DNA from: Thiodiazotropha sp040507005
GTDB lineage: Bacteria; Pseudomonadota; Gammaproteobacteria; Chromatiales; Chromatiaceae
NCBI GenBank assembly: GCA_040507005.1
Contig: JBEVVS010000103.1
Coordinates: 1-64,000 of the forward strand
DNA: 64,000 nucleotides
Direction: 5' to 3'
The position numbers were made by a program, and so were the translations under genes. A model generated the notes under the pieces. That model was not told the origin of the DNA. It was given only the letters and a program-made list of their open reading frames with translations, and ran no database searches. This document shows positions 24,195 through 33,945 of this stretch, piece after piece (within the stretch, counting starts at the first letter, position 1; each line of letters opens with the position of its first letter).

Positions 24195-25168
24195 TAGAAA
24201 GCTCCGAGGGTACGGGAGATGACCAAAACATCCTCATCACCCTTATACAACAGACTTACCAATCTTTGGCTACTGCTTTCCATTCGAACAACCGTCTCCA
24301 TTTGAAAATATTGACTCTCAACTGATATTAATGGGGTTATTAGATCAGATTTTACTTTATTTTCGTCTAAAAGTGCTTTTAGTTTTTGCACAAAAGCATT
24401 TGGTTGCGTGAACGGCTCCTCTTCTCGCTCGCTTATCAACTGCTCAGCGTCGGTTTGATTCAGATTTTCGGCCAATGCCTGAACCAGTAGCACATCTGCG
24501 GTGTTTACATTGATCTTTGTCTGCTCCGGCAGGGTGGTGATGTAGGGGGCCAGCTTCTCATAGGCCTCACGATCCACCCCCTTTATCAGCCTGAGTTCGG
24601 TTGGGCTTGCCATCATCCCGTTCGCGGTCCGATAGGGCTGATCCAGATCGAGATACTCCATATCTTCCGCACCGTCAGGGTAGAGTGACTTGATATCCTC
24701 ATCAAGCCAGTCGGCAGTAGCTTGAGCAATCGACTCCGGTAGCTCCAAGATAGCCAGAAGACGCCGGAACAGGGCTATGTAATCATCAACTGCCTGTTTA
24801 TCCGCATCATTGGCATCTTCGGTCAGATAGAGGTTGTTGAGGTTGAATCTGGCTTGCAGGTCAATTGTTACGGCTTGTACCTGGCCGCCTTCGACCGGAG
24901 TCGGGGGAAGCTCCTGAGCCCAATCCTCATCGAGTCCGTCATAGTTACCGTCCTGCTTTTTGTTGTTCAGGTCCCGGATCAGCATACCGCGAGACCAGGC
25001 TTCACTGCCGAGGGTAAAAAGATAACCCTGGTCGGCAGCGAAAATATTGCTGCTGCGACGAATGTTCAACTGTAGTTCATGGGTCATGGCCACGGCTGCG
25101 ATGGAGGCTATCGAGACGATAATGATGGCGGTGATCAAGGCGACACCCTTTTCACGAATCGAATTCAT
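24194..25168 (-). CDS. gspK: Type II secretion minor pseudopilin GspK
   Basis: I place the start at 25168, where the product begins MNSIREKG followed by VALITAIIIVSIASIAAVAM, an eight-residue leader cut after glycine. Two in-frame ATGs at 25186 and 25177 are possible; GAGAT before 25168 favours the last. The product has 324 residues from this start, normal for GspK, the largest tip pseudopilin. It contains the DGAEDMEYLDLDQPYRTANG region and the helix-hairpin-helix-like block with INVNTADVLLVQALAE. It lacks the glutamate at +5, as is usual for GspK. Confidence 0.93.
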   Translation of the reverse strand: MNSIREKGVALITAIIIVSIASIAAVAMTHELQLNIRRSSNIFAADQGYLFTLGSEAWSRGMLIRDLNNKKQDGNYDGLDEDWAQELPPTPVEGGQVQAVTIDLQARFNLNNLYLTEDANDADKQAVDDYIALFRRLLAILELPESIAQATADWLDEDIKSLYPDGAEDMEYLDLDQPYRTANGMMASPTELRLIKGVDREAYEKLAPYITTLPEQTKINVNTADVLLVQALAENLNQTDAEQLISEREEEPFTQPNAFVQKLKALLDENKVKSDLITPLISVESQYFQMETVVRMESSSQRLVSLLYKGDEDVLVISRTLGAF

Positions 25169-25192
25169 ATTTGGCATCTCTGGCATTTGATT

Positions 25193-25846
25193 TTATTCGT
25201 CCGCAACCGGAATCGCCCGCGCCGCTCGGAATAGACGCCGAATCGTACCCCAGTCCTTGAGTTCCAACTTGACCTCGATGGAGACCGGCAGTGCGCTTGG
25301 GTCTTCATCCTGGCCACCGCTCGTGCGGGGTGGCCATTCCCGTTTTTCCTGCAGTGCTTTATCGTAAAAGACCAATTCCAGTGATGTGATATCTCCGATC
25401 AATTTTCGTCGGTAAGGTTCGCTCTCCTGTGACCTGTCCAGTGTTGGCCAGGTGAGTCTGTAGAGGGTGTTCTCCTCAAAGGTATAGCCAACGCGCTGGA
25501 GGTTGCTTCTTGGTAACTGCATCGGATTGGCAAAACCGTCCCGTGTGAACTCCAACAGGATGTCTGAAATACCGCCACTTTTCAGAGCTGGCTGTTGATC
25601 GCCGTATTCATCACGCACCGGTCGAGCCACCATCTGCTCAATATCTCTCTGCATCAGATTGAGTCCGAGTTGAAGCTTGGAGATGCGCTGACTGTACTGA
25701 CTGGTCTGATGCTCCGTGTCGAGGATAACCTTTAGACCCGCATAGACAAATGTCGCCATGATCGCGAATATCATCATCGCAATCAGCAATTCGAGCAGTG
25801 TAAAGCCATCACTGCGGGGGGGACGGTTTGCCATTCTCTCGTTCAT
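25193..25846 (-). CDS. gspJ: Type II secretion minor pseudopilin GspJ
   Basis: The product has 217 residues. A 14-residue leader ends in glycine before FTLLELLIAMMIFAIMATFV, a class III prepilin signal with E at +5. The rest is the GspJ soluble domain (LQLGLNLMQRDIEQMVARPV). It is part of the I-J-K tip complex of the pseudopilus. The start overlaps the gspI stop by four bases (ATGA). Confidence 0.94.
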   Translation of the reverse strand: MNERMANRPPRSDGFTLLELLIAMMIFAIMATFVYAGLKVILDTEHQTSQYSQRISKLQLGLNLMQRDIEQMVARPVRDEYGDQQPALKSGGISDILLEFTRDGFANPMQLPRSNLQRVGYTFEENTLYRLTWPTLDRSQESEPYRRKLIGDITSLELVFYDKALQEKREWPPRTSGGQDEDPSALPVSIEVKLELKDWGTIRRLFRAARAIPVADE

Positions 25847-26259
25847 ATCGGTTGCGAGATAAAACTCACAAGCCGGGTTACAGCATCGTCATCTCCCCGC
25901 TCGCGAAACACGGCAATTTCCACCTTGCGTACGCGATCATCCGGAGTTTTGCTGACGCTTCGCTGCCAATGCCATTTGTGCAGGCCCATCTCTTCATCGC
26001 CCTGCTGTTTGCCGACCGCCAGCCATTTGTTTTCGATCTGCAGTTCGGTGATCTGGTTCATGGCTACCCAGTGGGCCAGGGTTTTATCTCTCAGATAACC
26101 CACATTGACTGACTGATTGGCCGCGACGGTGATGATTGAGGCGAAAGCGATAGCCAGTATGGCCAAAGCAATCAGGATCTCCAGCAGGGTAAACCCCTTT
26201 GACCCTAGGCAGGGGGGACGGGTCACTGTGTAACGTGATAGGTCAATAGGGTGAGACAT
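25843..26259 (-). CDS. gspI: Type II secretion minor pseudopilin GspI
   Basis: I use the ATG at 26259 (MSHPIDLSRY), which gives 138 residues; an earlier start at 26271 is also open. A 22-residue leader ends KG before FTLLEILIALAILAIAFASI, with E at +5. The soluble part contains RDKTLAHWVAMNQITELQIE, typical of GspI. The start lies within the end of gspH. Confidence 0.92.
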   Translation of the reverse strand: MSHPIDLSRYTVTRPPCLGSKGFTLLEILIALAILAIAFASIITVAANQSVNVGYLRDKTLAHWVAMNQITELQIENKWLAVGKQQGDEEMGLHKWHWQRSVSKTPDDRVRKVEIAVFRERGDDDAVTRLVSFISQPI

Positions 26260-26761
26260 GATCGAGCACACGCTCTCCCATCTCAGTGCCGGTCAACCGG
26301 TAGTAACTATCGATCAGATCCGAACTGAGCTTCAATTCAAAGGGGGTCATCTCGCCACTGTTGAGCAATATGATCTCGGGTACGTTTTCCTCTTCATCCT
26401 CACCCTGTTGCTGGGTGGAGGCGATGCTGAAGACCATGCCTTCGGGCAACTCACGGGAACGAAACAGGTTATCGTCCATGGGTTGCCATTCCCCCTCTTC
26501 CAGACGCAGGAATCCATACTCCACCTCACCGATATCGACGCCGATCAATACCGATCTCAGCAGGGCTTCTTCGCTTGCCAGCCCGATCAGGCTGGACAGT
26601 CGCTGGGCCTCGGTCTTCAGCTGGTCTGCTGGAGAATTGCTTCTGAAAGAGAGCGTCACATAGTTGATCAGGATACCGATGATGATGACGACAACCATCA
26701 CCTCAATAAGCGTGAAACCTCGCTGGATGGCTGAAGAGAAACGTGAATATTTAGCGCTCAC
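26243..26761 (-). CDS. gspH: Type II secretion minor pseudopilin GspH
   Basis: The product has 172 residues and starts at a GTG that overlaps the gspG stop as GTGA. A 15-residue leader ends RG before FTLIEVMVVVIIIGILINYV, with E at +5. The soluble part shows AQRLSSLIGLASEEALLRS, as in GspH. It is predicted to sit just below the tip complex of the pseudopilus. Confidence 0.92.
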   Translation of the reverse strand: MSAKYSRFSSAIQRGFTLIEVMVVVIIIGILINYVTLSFRSNSPADQLKTEAQRLSSLIGLASEEALLRSVLIGVDIGEVEYGFLRLEEGEWQPMDDNLFRSRELPEGMVFSIASTQQQGEDEEENVPEIILLNSGEMTPFELKLSSDLIDSYYRLTGTEMGERVLDHVSPY

Positions 26762-27243
26762 TCCAGATTCCAGTTCCCGAGATCGTCATCCGCCGATTGT
26801 GGATCGAGCCCGGCTGAGTAGATATCGATTACACCATGGGTACCGGGATTGAGAAACAGATAGGGATTGTTCCAGGGGTCCATGGGCAGCCGATCCAGAT
26901 AGCCGCCCTCTTTCCAATTTCTCGGTTCAGGTGAGTCGGTTGGCTTGCTAACCAGGGCCTCGAGGCCTTGGTCGGTTGTGGGATAGACCATATTGTCAAG
27001 CCGATAAAGATTGAGTGCCGCTTCCAGCGCGCGGATGTCGCTTTTTGCCTTGGTGATGCGGGCCTGTTCGGGCCTGTCCATGATTTTGGGTACGACAATG
27101 GCAGCGAGGATGCTGAGTATGACCACGACCACCATCACTTCTATCAGAGTGAAACCTTTGTTTTTAAAACGATTTCCTGTTTTTCGTCTGGTCTCGGGGA
27201 GAGCCAGGCAGGAGGATATTATTGTGTGTGCTGCTTTTTTCAT
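26758..27243 (-). CDS. gspG: Type II secretion major pseudopilin GspG
   Basis: The frame is open from 27384, but the ATG at 27243 (MKKAAHTIIS) gives a more reasonable leader of 30 residues ending KG before FTLIEVMVVVVILSILAAIV. The mature protein is about 131 residues with YPTTDQGLEALVSKP, WNNPYLFLNPG, the calcium-site region and an end at SADDDLGNWNLE, all GspG hallmarks. GspG is the main fibre subunit. It is first in the gspGHIJKLMN block. The leader is longer than usual and the ribosome-binding site is weak, so the start is uncertain. Confidence 0.92.
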   Translation of the reverse strand: MKKAAHTIISSCLALPETRRKTGNRFKNKGFTLIEVMVVVVILSILAAIVVPKIMDRPEQARITKAKSDIRALEAALNLYRLDNMVYPTTDQGLEALVSKPTDSPEPRNWKEGGYLDRLPMDPWNNPYLFLNPGTHGVIDIYSAGLDPQSADDDLGNWNLE

Positions 27244-27561
27244 AATGGTTTCAAACCCGTAATATAAGTCTTTGTTTGATGGTGGGCTATTATCGAGGGA
27301 ATCTGCGCTGGAATCTAGATTCATCTGCAAATCCGCTGCAAAGGGGTGATTCAGTTCACCATCCCATATAATATTGGTACCCATTGTTTACCCTGATCAT
27401 CACTGTATTGGATAACTTATTGAATCTCAAAGGATTCACTTAAGGATGCAGGATGATCTTTAGCGAATGTCGTAACAGGTGTTCAGGATAATACGTACAC
27501 CCATGTGGGTAAAAGTTCATTCTGCATGAAAGCATGGGAATCTCCATAGAGGATTAGCTGC
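27244..27561. other. 318-bp divergent promoter region between gspG and prsK
   Basis: This gap separates the minus-strand gsp operon from the plus-strand prs cluster and must hold both promoters. A TATAAT occurs at 27367-27372 on the plus strand without a good -35. I see no sigma-54 -24/-12 pair. It holds no separate gene; the frame upstream of gspG in 27244-27384 looks like an unused extension. Confidence 0.4.
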
Positions 27562-29667
27562 TTGAGTATTGGAATCATCGGTTATGCTATATCGGCCACG
27601 CTTTTCCTGCTCTTCAGCGTGATGCTCGTCACCAGCTGGCGTGGACGAATAGAGGGAATCTATTTGTTGACCGCTTCTGTGACAACGACCTGCTGGGCGA
27701 TGAGTGCTGTTGCATTGCAGGTGGATGAATCCGGGATTACGAGAGCTATCTACCAAGTGGCTGAGATAGCCAGGAACGTTGCGTGGTTTGCTTTCCTTTT
27801 CCGCCTCTTGGGAAATCTGGATAAGGCAAGTGGAAGCCTGCGGCGGGAGTTGGCGTTTATTCCGCTGGTTATGCTCTTCAGCTCCATCATCTTGATATTG
27901 TTCGAGCCGTTAACACAGTTCTTTCCCGGGCTGGGTGCAAGAGAGCGCTTCGCAAGCTTCCCCTTGGTCGGCTATCTCGGCTTTGCCATCACCGGGTTGA
28001 CCCTGATCGAACAGCTCTATCGCAGTACAAGACCGGATATGCGGTGGGCTGTCAAATATCTCTACCTCGGCATGGGGGTCCTGTTTGTCTACGATTTTTT
28101 CCTCTACGCCGAGGCTTTGATGTTTAACAAGGTGGACGCTGCTTTGTGGCAGGCGAGAGGATTGACAAGCGCACTTGCTGTACCTTTCGTGGCCATTGCG
28201 GCAACTAGAAATCCTAGTTGGTCAGTACGTGTCTTTGTCTCGAAGCAGGTAGTATTTCATGCGACCACTATCATAGCTGCAGGGGCCTATCTGGTGACCA
28301 TGGCGGCTGTGGGCTATTACATCCGCTTTTATGGTGGAAGTTGGGGCAAGGCAACGCAGATCGCCTTTGTCTTCACAGCGGTCATATTTCTCATTACCGT
28401 ATTATTCTCCGGGAACCTGCGGTCTAAGATAAAGGTATTTGTCAACAAACACTTCTTCAGCTACAAGTATGACTGGCGGGACGAGTGGTTGCGGGTGGTT
28501 CAGACCCTGTCCGATGGTAGAGGGGGTAAGGAGATTCGGGTTCGCGTTATCCAGGCGCTATCAGATTCGATCGATGCGGGTGGAGGTTATCTCTGGATGA
28601 TGGATGATGTCGGCAACTACCAATGTGTCAGTCATTGGCAGGTGTCACCTGCAGCTATCTCATTCGATACGGATGATGAGTTAGTGACCTATTTTTCCAA
28701 GAGTGACTGGATCATCGATTTCGATGAATATAGAAAGTTTCCAGAACGATATGAAGGTCTAAAACTGGGTGCTGAGATTGTCGCAATCGAAGGCGTATGG
28801 TTAATCATACCCATCAAGCACCATGAGGAACTGCTTGGTTTCGTCTTGTTGACAAAATCAAATCTATCCAAACCGATCAATTGGGAGGATAGGGACCTAA
28901 TTAAGGCTTCTGCAAAACAGGCCGCCAGTTATCTGGCCCTGCTGCAAACCTCGGAGGCATTGAATCAGGCCAATCAATTTGAAGCTTTCAACAGGCTTTC
29001 AGCATTCGTGGTACATGACCTGAAAAACCTGATCGCCCAATTGGAGTTGGTGGTGAAGAATGCCGAGCGGCATAGAAATAATCCGGAATTCATGGACGAT
29101 GCGGTTAAAACCATTGGTAATGCAGTGAGTAAAATGGGACGATTACTTACCCAGTTGAGACAGGGAAGATTCGAATCGACGAGGACCAAACAGTTTTATA
29201 TTGAAGAGTCGGTTGCACAGGCAGTGAACGAACTTTACGCCTATCTGCCCAAACCACGACTTGATATAAAAGCCAATTATCTGGAAATCATCGCCGACAA
29301 GGATCGATTTAGGGCGATTATGGTGCATATGATAAAAAATGCACAGGAAGCGTCGCAGGAGGATGGCAGGGTGGATGTAACGGTAGATCGTATCGAGAAC
29401 AATGCGGTTGTATCGATTGAAGACAATGGGGCCGGTATGGATGAAGCGTTCATCAAGGAGAAACTGTTTCGCCCGTTTCAAACAACCAAAGGGAATGCAG
29501 GGATGGGAATCGGGGTATACGAAACCAAGGAATATGTAAATTCCCTGAATGGTAGTATCAAGGTAGATAGCGTGAAGGGGACTGGGACCAGATTTGAGTT
29601 GACTATACCACTTGAAGCCGCAAGACAGGCATCGGACACTCACATATCTACCAAAGCAGAGGCGTAG
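27562..29667 (+). CDS. prsK: XrtA/PEP-CTERM system histidine kinase PrsK
   Basis: The product has 701 residues and begins at a TTG with AGAGGA eight bases upstream. The N-terminal third has about eight membrane helices (SIGIIGYAISATLFLLFSVM onwards). A GAF-like region follows at about 310-450, then the dimerisation helix with the phosphoacceptor H485 in FVVHDLKNL, and an HATPase domain with EDNGAGMDE, FRPFQTTKG and GMGIGVYETKEYV. This layout matches the PrsK kinase of PEP-CTERM/exosortase loci. Its partner PrsR follows after two bases. Confidence 0.93.
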   Translation: MSIGIIGYAISATLFLLFSVMLVTSWRGRIEGIYLLTASVTTTCWAMSAVALQVDESGITRAIYQVAEIARNVAWFAFLFRLLGNLDKASGSLRRELAFIPLVMLFSSIILILFEPLTQFFPGLGARERFASFPLVGYLGFAITGLTLIEQLYRSTRPDMRWAVKYLYLGMGVLFVYDFFLYAEALMFNKVDAALWQARGLTSALAVPFVAIAATRNPSWSVRVFVSKQVVFHATTIIAAGAYLVTMAAVGYYIRFYGGSWGKATQIAFVFTAVIFLITVLFSGNLRSKIKVFVNKHFFSYKYDWRDEWLRVVQTLSDGRGGKEIRVRVIQALSDSIDAGGGYLWMMDDVGNYQCVSHWQVSPAAISFDTDDELVTYFSKSDWIIDFDEYRKFPERYEGLKLGAEIVAIEGVWLIIPIKHHEELLGFVLLTKSNLSKPINWEDRDLIKASAKQAASYLALLQTSEALNQANQFEAFNRLSAFVVHDLKNLIAQLELVVKNAERHRNNPEFMDDAVKTIGNAVSKMGRLLTQLRQGRFESTRTKQFYIEESVAQAVNELYAYLPKPRLDIKANYLEIIADKDRFRAIMVHMIKNAQEASQEDGRVDVTVDRIENNAVVSIEDNGAGMDEAFIKEKLFRPFQTTKGNAGMGIGVYETKEYVNSLNGSIKVDSVKGTGTRFELTIPLEAARQASDTHISTKAEA

Positions 29668-29669
29668 TA

Positions 29670-31031
29670 GTGACTAAAACTAATAAAGAATTGAAATCAC
29701 TGATAATCGTTGAGGATGACCCGGGCTTGCAAAGTCAGCTCAAATGGAGTTTTGACGGTTATGATGTGCATATTGTCGGTGATAGGACGAGCGCGATAAA
29801 CTGTCTTCGAAAAACCTCGGCACCTGTAGTAACCCTCGATCTCGGATTGCCTCCAGATCCTACAAATGTCAGCGAGGGCTTTGCAACGCTACAAGAAATA
29901 CTAAATTTAGTCCCACAAACAAAAGTCATTGTTGTTACAGGCAATGATGATCGTGAGAATGCCCTCAAGTCAATTGAATTGGGCGCCTACGATTTTTATC
30001 AGAAGCCGATAGACCCGGATGTATTGCGGATTATTATCGAGCGTGCATTCAACGTATATGGGCTCGAGGACGAGAATCGCAAGCTGCATAGCATTCAGCG
30101 TAATTCTCCCCTGGACGGTGTCATAGCAAACAGTCCGGAAATGCTGGAAATCTGCAGAGTAATCGAAAAGATCAGCCCGACAGATATAACCGCATTACTT
30201 CTAGGCGAGAGTGGAACCGGCAAAGAGGTGCTTGCCAGGTCAATCCATGCGATGAGCGATAGAAAAGATGAGAAGTTTGCCGCTATAAACTGCGCATCTA
30301 TTCCAGAAAATCTTTTAGAAAGTGAACTTTACGGCTATGAAAAAGGTGCCTTCACTGGTGCAGCGAAAAAGACTATAGGGAAGATAGAGACTGCAAACGG
30401 GGGTACCCTGTTTCTGGATGAGATTGGCGACATGCCTCTTGGCTTACAGGCGAAGATGTTGCGGTTTTTGCAGGAGAGAGTAATCGAGAGGCTTGGCGGC
30501 AGGGAAGAAATACCTGTCGATATTCGGGTTGTCTGCGCAACCAATCAAGACCTGGAGGAGAAAATTGCACAGGGTGATTTTCGCGAGGATCTCTATTATC
30601 GAATCAGTGAGATATCCATCAATATTCCACCACTAAGGGAGCGCGCTGGCGATGCGGTGTTATTGGCATGGTCATTCTTGAAAAAATATGCAAAACAGAA
30701 TGCTTCCAAAGTCAGTGGATTTACCGAGGAGGCCTTGAAGGCCATCGAGGGCTATAGTTGGCCTGGTAATGTCCGGGAGCTGGAAAACAGAATAAAACGT
30801 TCAATCGTTATGGCTGACGATCAACTCATCACACCCAGTGAGCTACAACTGACGGAGACGAGTGAAGATATCATGCCGGTTAATTTGAGAGAGGTTAGGG
30901 AGCGGGCAGAGGCAACAGCGATTATAAGGGCGATGAGCTTCGTCGGCGGGAATGTTTCAAAGGCTGCTGATCTGTTAGGTATCAGTAGGCCGACTTTATA
31001 TGATCTTGTCAATAAATACGGTCTAAAATAG
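29670..31031 (+). CDS. prsR: PEP-CTERM-box sigma-54 response regulator PrsR
   Basis: The product has 453 residues. A receiver domain with phosphoacceptor D57 (VVTLDLGLPPD) is followed by an AAA+ domain with Walker A GESGTGKE (K185) and the GAFTGA loop that contacts sigma-54, then a Fis-type helix-turn-helix at the C-terminus (NVSKAADLLGISRPTLYDLV). It should activate sigma-54 promoters when phosphorylated by PrsK. Family knowledge links PrsR to promoters of PEP-CTERM protein genes; none of those lies in this window. The start is GTG, two bases after prsK. Confidence 0.95.
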   Translation: MTKTNKELKSLIIVEDDPGLQSQLKWSFDGYDVHIVGDRTSAINCLRKTSAPVVTLDLGLPPDPTNVSEGFATLQEILNLVPQTKVIVVTGNDDRENALKSIELGAYDFYQKPIDPDVLRIIIERAFNVYGLEDENRKLHSIQRNSPLDGVIANSPEMLEICRVIEKISPTDITALLLGESGTGKEVLARSIHAMSDRKDEKFAAINCASIPENLLESELYGYEKGAFTGAAKKTIGKIETANGGTLFLDEIGDMPLGLQAKMLRFLQERVIERLGGREEIPVDIRVVCATNQDLEEKIAQGDFREDLYYRISEISINIPPLRERAGDAVLLAWSFLKKYAKQNASKVSGFTEEALKAIEGYSWPGNVRELENRIKRSIVMADDQLITPSELQLTETSEDIMPVNLREVRERAEATAIIRAMSFVGGNVSKAADLLGISRPTLYDLVNKYGLK

Positions 31032-31088
31032 ATTCCTACTGAAGCTAAGAGTTTTACCAATATAGCGAGATATGATGGTGGTTATGCA

Positions 31089-33905
31089 ATGACAGCGGCA
31101 GCGATTTTCATTAAGCGATTGAGCCTTTGGACGATTGTATTGTGTGTGTTTGCTCTGCAACTGACATTGCCGGCATGCTCTGTAGGAAAAGACGAGGGTG
31201 AGGCGCTGTTATCAGCGCAAACCAGTTTTGCAAACGGCAGCTACTCGAAAGCGATAATAGAACTCAAGCAGATACTTCAGGATAACTCGGGTAATAGTGA
31301 AGCCAGGCAGTTGCTTGCCAGATGCTATTTGAAAAAAGGGGATGGGTTTTCGGCGGAAAAAGAGATAACAACAGTTATCAATGACAGGTCACCAACATCC
31401 GCCGAGCAATTGATATTACTCTCGTCATGGGACTTGCAGGGTAAATACGAAAAAATCGTAAAGGTGTATGAAGAAGATGGTTTGAATGACATCGAGCCTA
31501 TGCAGGTCTGGGAAGTGGTTTCACATGCCTATATCAATGAAAAAAAGCTCGAACAGGGAACAGCGTTAGCCAGAAAGATGCTGGAAACAGACCAGAGTAG
31601 TACCGCCGCATTGCGTTCCTTGGCCAATGCAGCAAGTATTCGGAATGATAATGCTGAAGCGGCGGAATATTTACAGCGTGCAATGGAGATTGATAAAGAG
31701 GACTACAAAGTATGGCGTGACTTGGCTGCGGTGCATGTGCAACTGGAAGATCACGCAAAAGCGGTTGAACTGTTGCAGGGTGCGTTGTCACTCATCAACG
31801 AGAATGACCCTGATCAGGACTCATATCTCATAAGAGTCAATCTTATCCACCTCTTTTTTCACCTGAATAGACTGGATGAGAGTGAGCAATTTGTTAGAGA
31901 CCTAGAGGCGCGCCACAAAAAAAATCCTTATGTTGACTATCTCGCGGGCCTCTATAGTTACCTGATCAAGGATTATGAAGGTGCCGTCACCAAGCTGACC
32001 CGAGCCTATTCAGCAATGCCGAATCATCTGCCAACAGTCCTGTTGCTCGGTGCTTTGCATTATTTCGAAAACAATCTGGAGCAGGCAAACATACTGCTAA
32101 CGAGATATGTGAATCAAGTACCAACCCATCTCCAGGCCAGAAAACTGCTTGGCGAAATCAAGTTGAAATTAGACAAACCGAAGGAGGTTCTGGCGCTGCT
32201 TGAATCTGGTGGGGTCGAGACCGATGATGAGCAGATTCTCACCATGATTGGCCTGGCAGCCAGTCAGTCTGGCGAATACTCGCGAGGAATAGAGTTCCTT
32301 AAAAAGGCGGCCGATGCTAACCCTGCAGATACCCGTATTCGCGAAGAGTTGGCGCGACTCTATATCAATCATGGCTCTGTGGATGAGGCGATTACCGAGT
32401 TAAAGGATGAATGGGTAGGTGAATCAACGAAGAGAGATGCCTTATTGATTCTCTCGTACATCAGGAAACAGGACTTTGATTCTGCACGAAAACTCTCGGA
32501 TCAGATATTGGCGCGCGATGATAGGCGAGCAGAAGATCTCTATCTGCGGGCAATGATTGAACTCTATTCGGGTAGTAGAAATGCTGCAAGAAGGTATTTT
32601 ACTGACGCTGTCAATACAAATTCTGAATTGATATCCGCACAATTGGCACTTGCAAGAATGGATCTTGAGGATGGGCGTTTGATTGCCGGTGGCGACAGAC
32701 TCAATCTTGTCCTGGCCAGGGAACCTAAGAATGTCAACGCGATGATGCTTCTGGCACAGATAAGTGAACGTTCAGGGGCCCAGAAGGAGGCGCTGGCATG
32801 GTTGGAAAAAGCGGTCGAGCTAGGTGAAAATGCCTGGCAGCCTCGGCTTGTCTTGGCTAGGTACTACCTGAGACGGAAAGAGACGGAGAAGGCTGCGGCC
32901 TATCTTGACCACGAGACATTAAGGAAGAGCAGTAATCCTGCCATCATTTCCATGCTTGCCATGATTGATGAGCAGACAGGTAACTATAAGCAAGCAGAGA
33001 CAAACATTAAGAAGCTGCTTGATACGAGTCCGCAAACCGAGGTGGCTTATTTGCAACTGGCTAATCTGCAGACTAAGCGAGGTGATGTACAAGCTGCCAG
33101 AGCTACACTGCAAAAATTGGATAAAGTGTTGCCTAAATCTCTTAAAGGCAAACTATTGCGTTATAAATTGGAGATGCGGGAGAAAAACTTTAAGCAGGTG
33201 GAAGCTGTTTTAGACCAGCTGATCAATGATGCCGAGACAAAGTATATCGGCGTGACACTTCAGGGGAGCTACTACGAGGCAAAGGGTGATCTGGATCAAG
33301 CTATTAAAGGTCTTGAATCCCATGTCGCACCCGAGACGCCGTTTATGCTCATACAGCGGCTTTCAGAGTTGTATGTCAAGCGTGGGACACCAAACGACGC
33401 GATTGCTTTGTTGACCAATTGGAAGAAGGCCCACCAAGATCACCAGCAGGCGCAGCTGGCACTGGCGATCATCTATCAGACAACCGGGAAAGCTAACGCC
33501 GCTGTTAAGATATATAATGATCTGCTTGAGGCCAATCCGCGTAATATTGTGGCTCTCAACAATTCAGCACTGCTAAATTTCGATCGCAATCCGCAGCTGG
33601 CATTGGATAGGGCGAAACGGGCCTATGAAATTTCTGGAAATGCCTCCCTGTCAGTGGTAGATACCTATGCATGGTTGACGCATAAAATGGGAGATACGGC
33701 GACGGCTTTGCAAATTTTGGCCCCGATTATGGATAAGGCCTCGGATCCGTCCATTCTTTACCACTATGCTGTTATGCTAGCGGAGTCGGACAAGGCTAAT
33801 CAGGCACATGAGGTACTGGTTAAAATTACCCAGGATCATATAGACTTCCCCGAATCGGAGGCAGCTAAGAAGCTTTTAAGTGAGATCTCTCAAATTAAGG
33901 GTTAG
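31089..33905 (+). CDS. prsT: PEP-CTERM system TPR-repeat lipoprotein PrsT
   Basis: The product has 938 residues. A signal peptide with lipobox LTLPAC precedes about 20 tetratricopeptide repeats covering nearly the whole protein (for example SGEYSRGIEFLKKAADANPA and QLALAIIYQTTGKANAAVKI). Length and position after prsR match PrsT of exosortase loci, a putative envelope lipoprotein of unknown biochemical role that is thought to serve polysaccharide or PEP-CTERM protein export. It is the third gene of the same-strand block. Confidence 0.92.
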   Translation: MTAAAIFIKRLSLWTIVLCVFALQLTLPACSVGKDEGEALLSAQTSFANGSYSKAIIELKQILQDNSGNSEARQLLARCYLKKGDGFSAEKEITTVINDRSPTSAEQLILLSSWDLQGKYEKIVKVYEEDGLNDIEPMQVWEVVSHAYINEKKLEQGTALARKMLETDQSSTAALRSLANAASIRNDNAEAAEYLQRAMEIDKEDYKVWRDLAAVHVQLEDHAKAVELLQGALSLINENDPDQDSYLIRVNLIHLFFHLNRLDESEQFVRDLEARHKKNPYVDYLAGLYSYLIKDYEGAVTKLTRAYSAMPNHLPTVLLLGALHYFENNLEQANILLTRYVNQVPTHLQARKLLGEIKLKLDKPKEVLALLESGGVETDDEQILTMIGLAASQSGEYSRGIEFLKKAADANPADTRIREELARLYINHGSVDEAITELKDEWVGESTKRDALLILSYIRKQDFDSARKLSDQILARDDRRAEDLYLRAMIELYSGSRNAARRYFTDAVNTNSELISAQLALARMDLEDGRLIAGGDRLNLVLAREPKNVNAMMLLAQISERSGAQKEALAWLEKAVELGENAWQPRLVLARYYLRRKETEKAAAYLDHETLRKSSNPAIISMLAMIDEQTGNYKQAETNIKKLLDTSPQTEVAYLQLANLQTKRGDVQAARATLQKLDKVLPKSLKGKLLRYKLEMREKNFKQVEAVLDQLINDAETKYIGVTLQGSYYEAKGDLDQAIKGLESHVAPETPFMLIQRLSELYVKRGTPNDAIALLTNWKKAHQDHQQAQLALAIIYQTTGKANAAVKIYNDLLEANPRNIVALNNSALLNFDRNPQLALDRAKRAYEISGNASLSVVDTYAWLTHKMGDTATALQILAPIMDKASDPSILYHYAVMLAESDKANQAHEVLVKITQDHIDFPESEAAKKLLSEISQIKG

Positions 33906-33945
33906 AATAGTTAGAGTTAACATCGTTGAATATCAGGAAAGCAAT

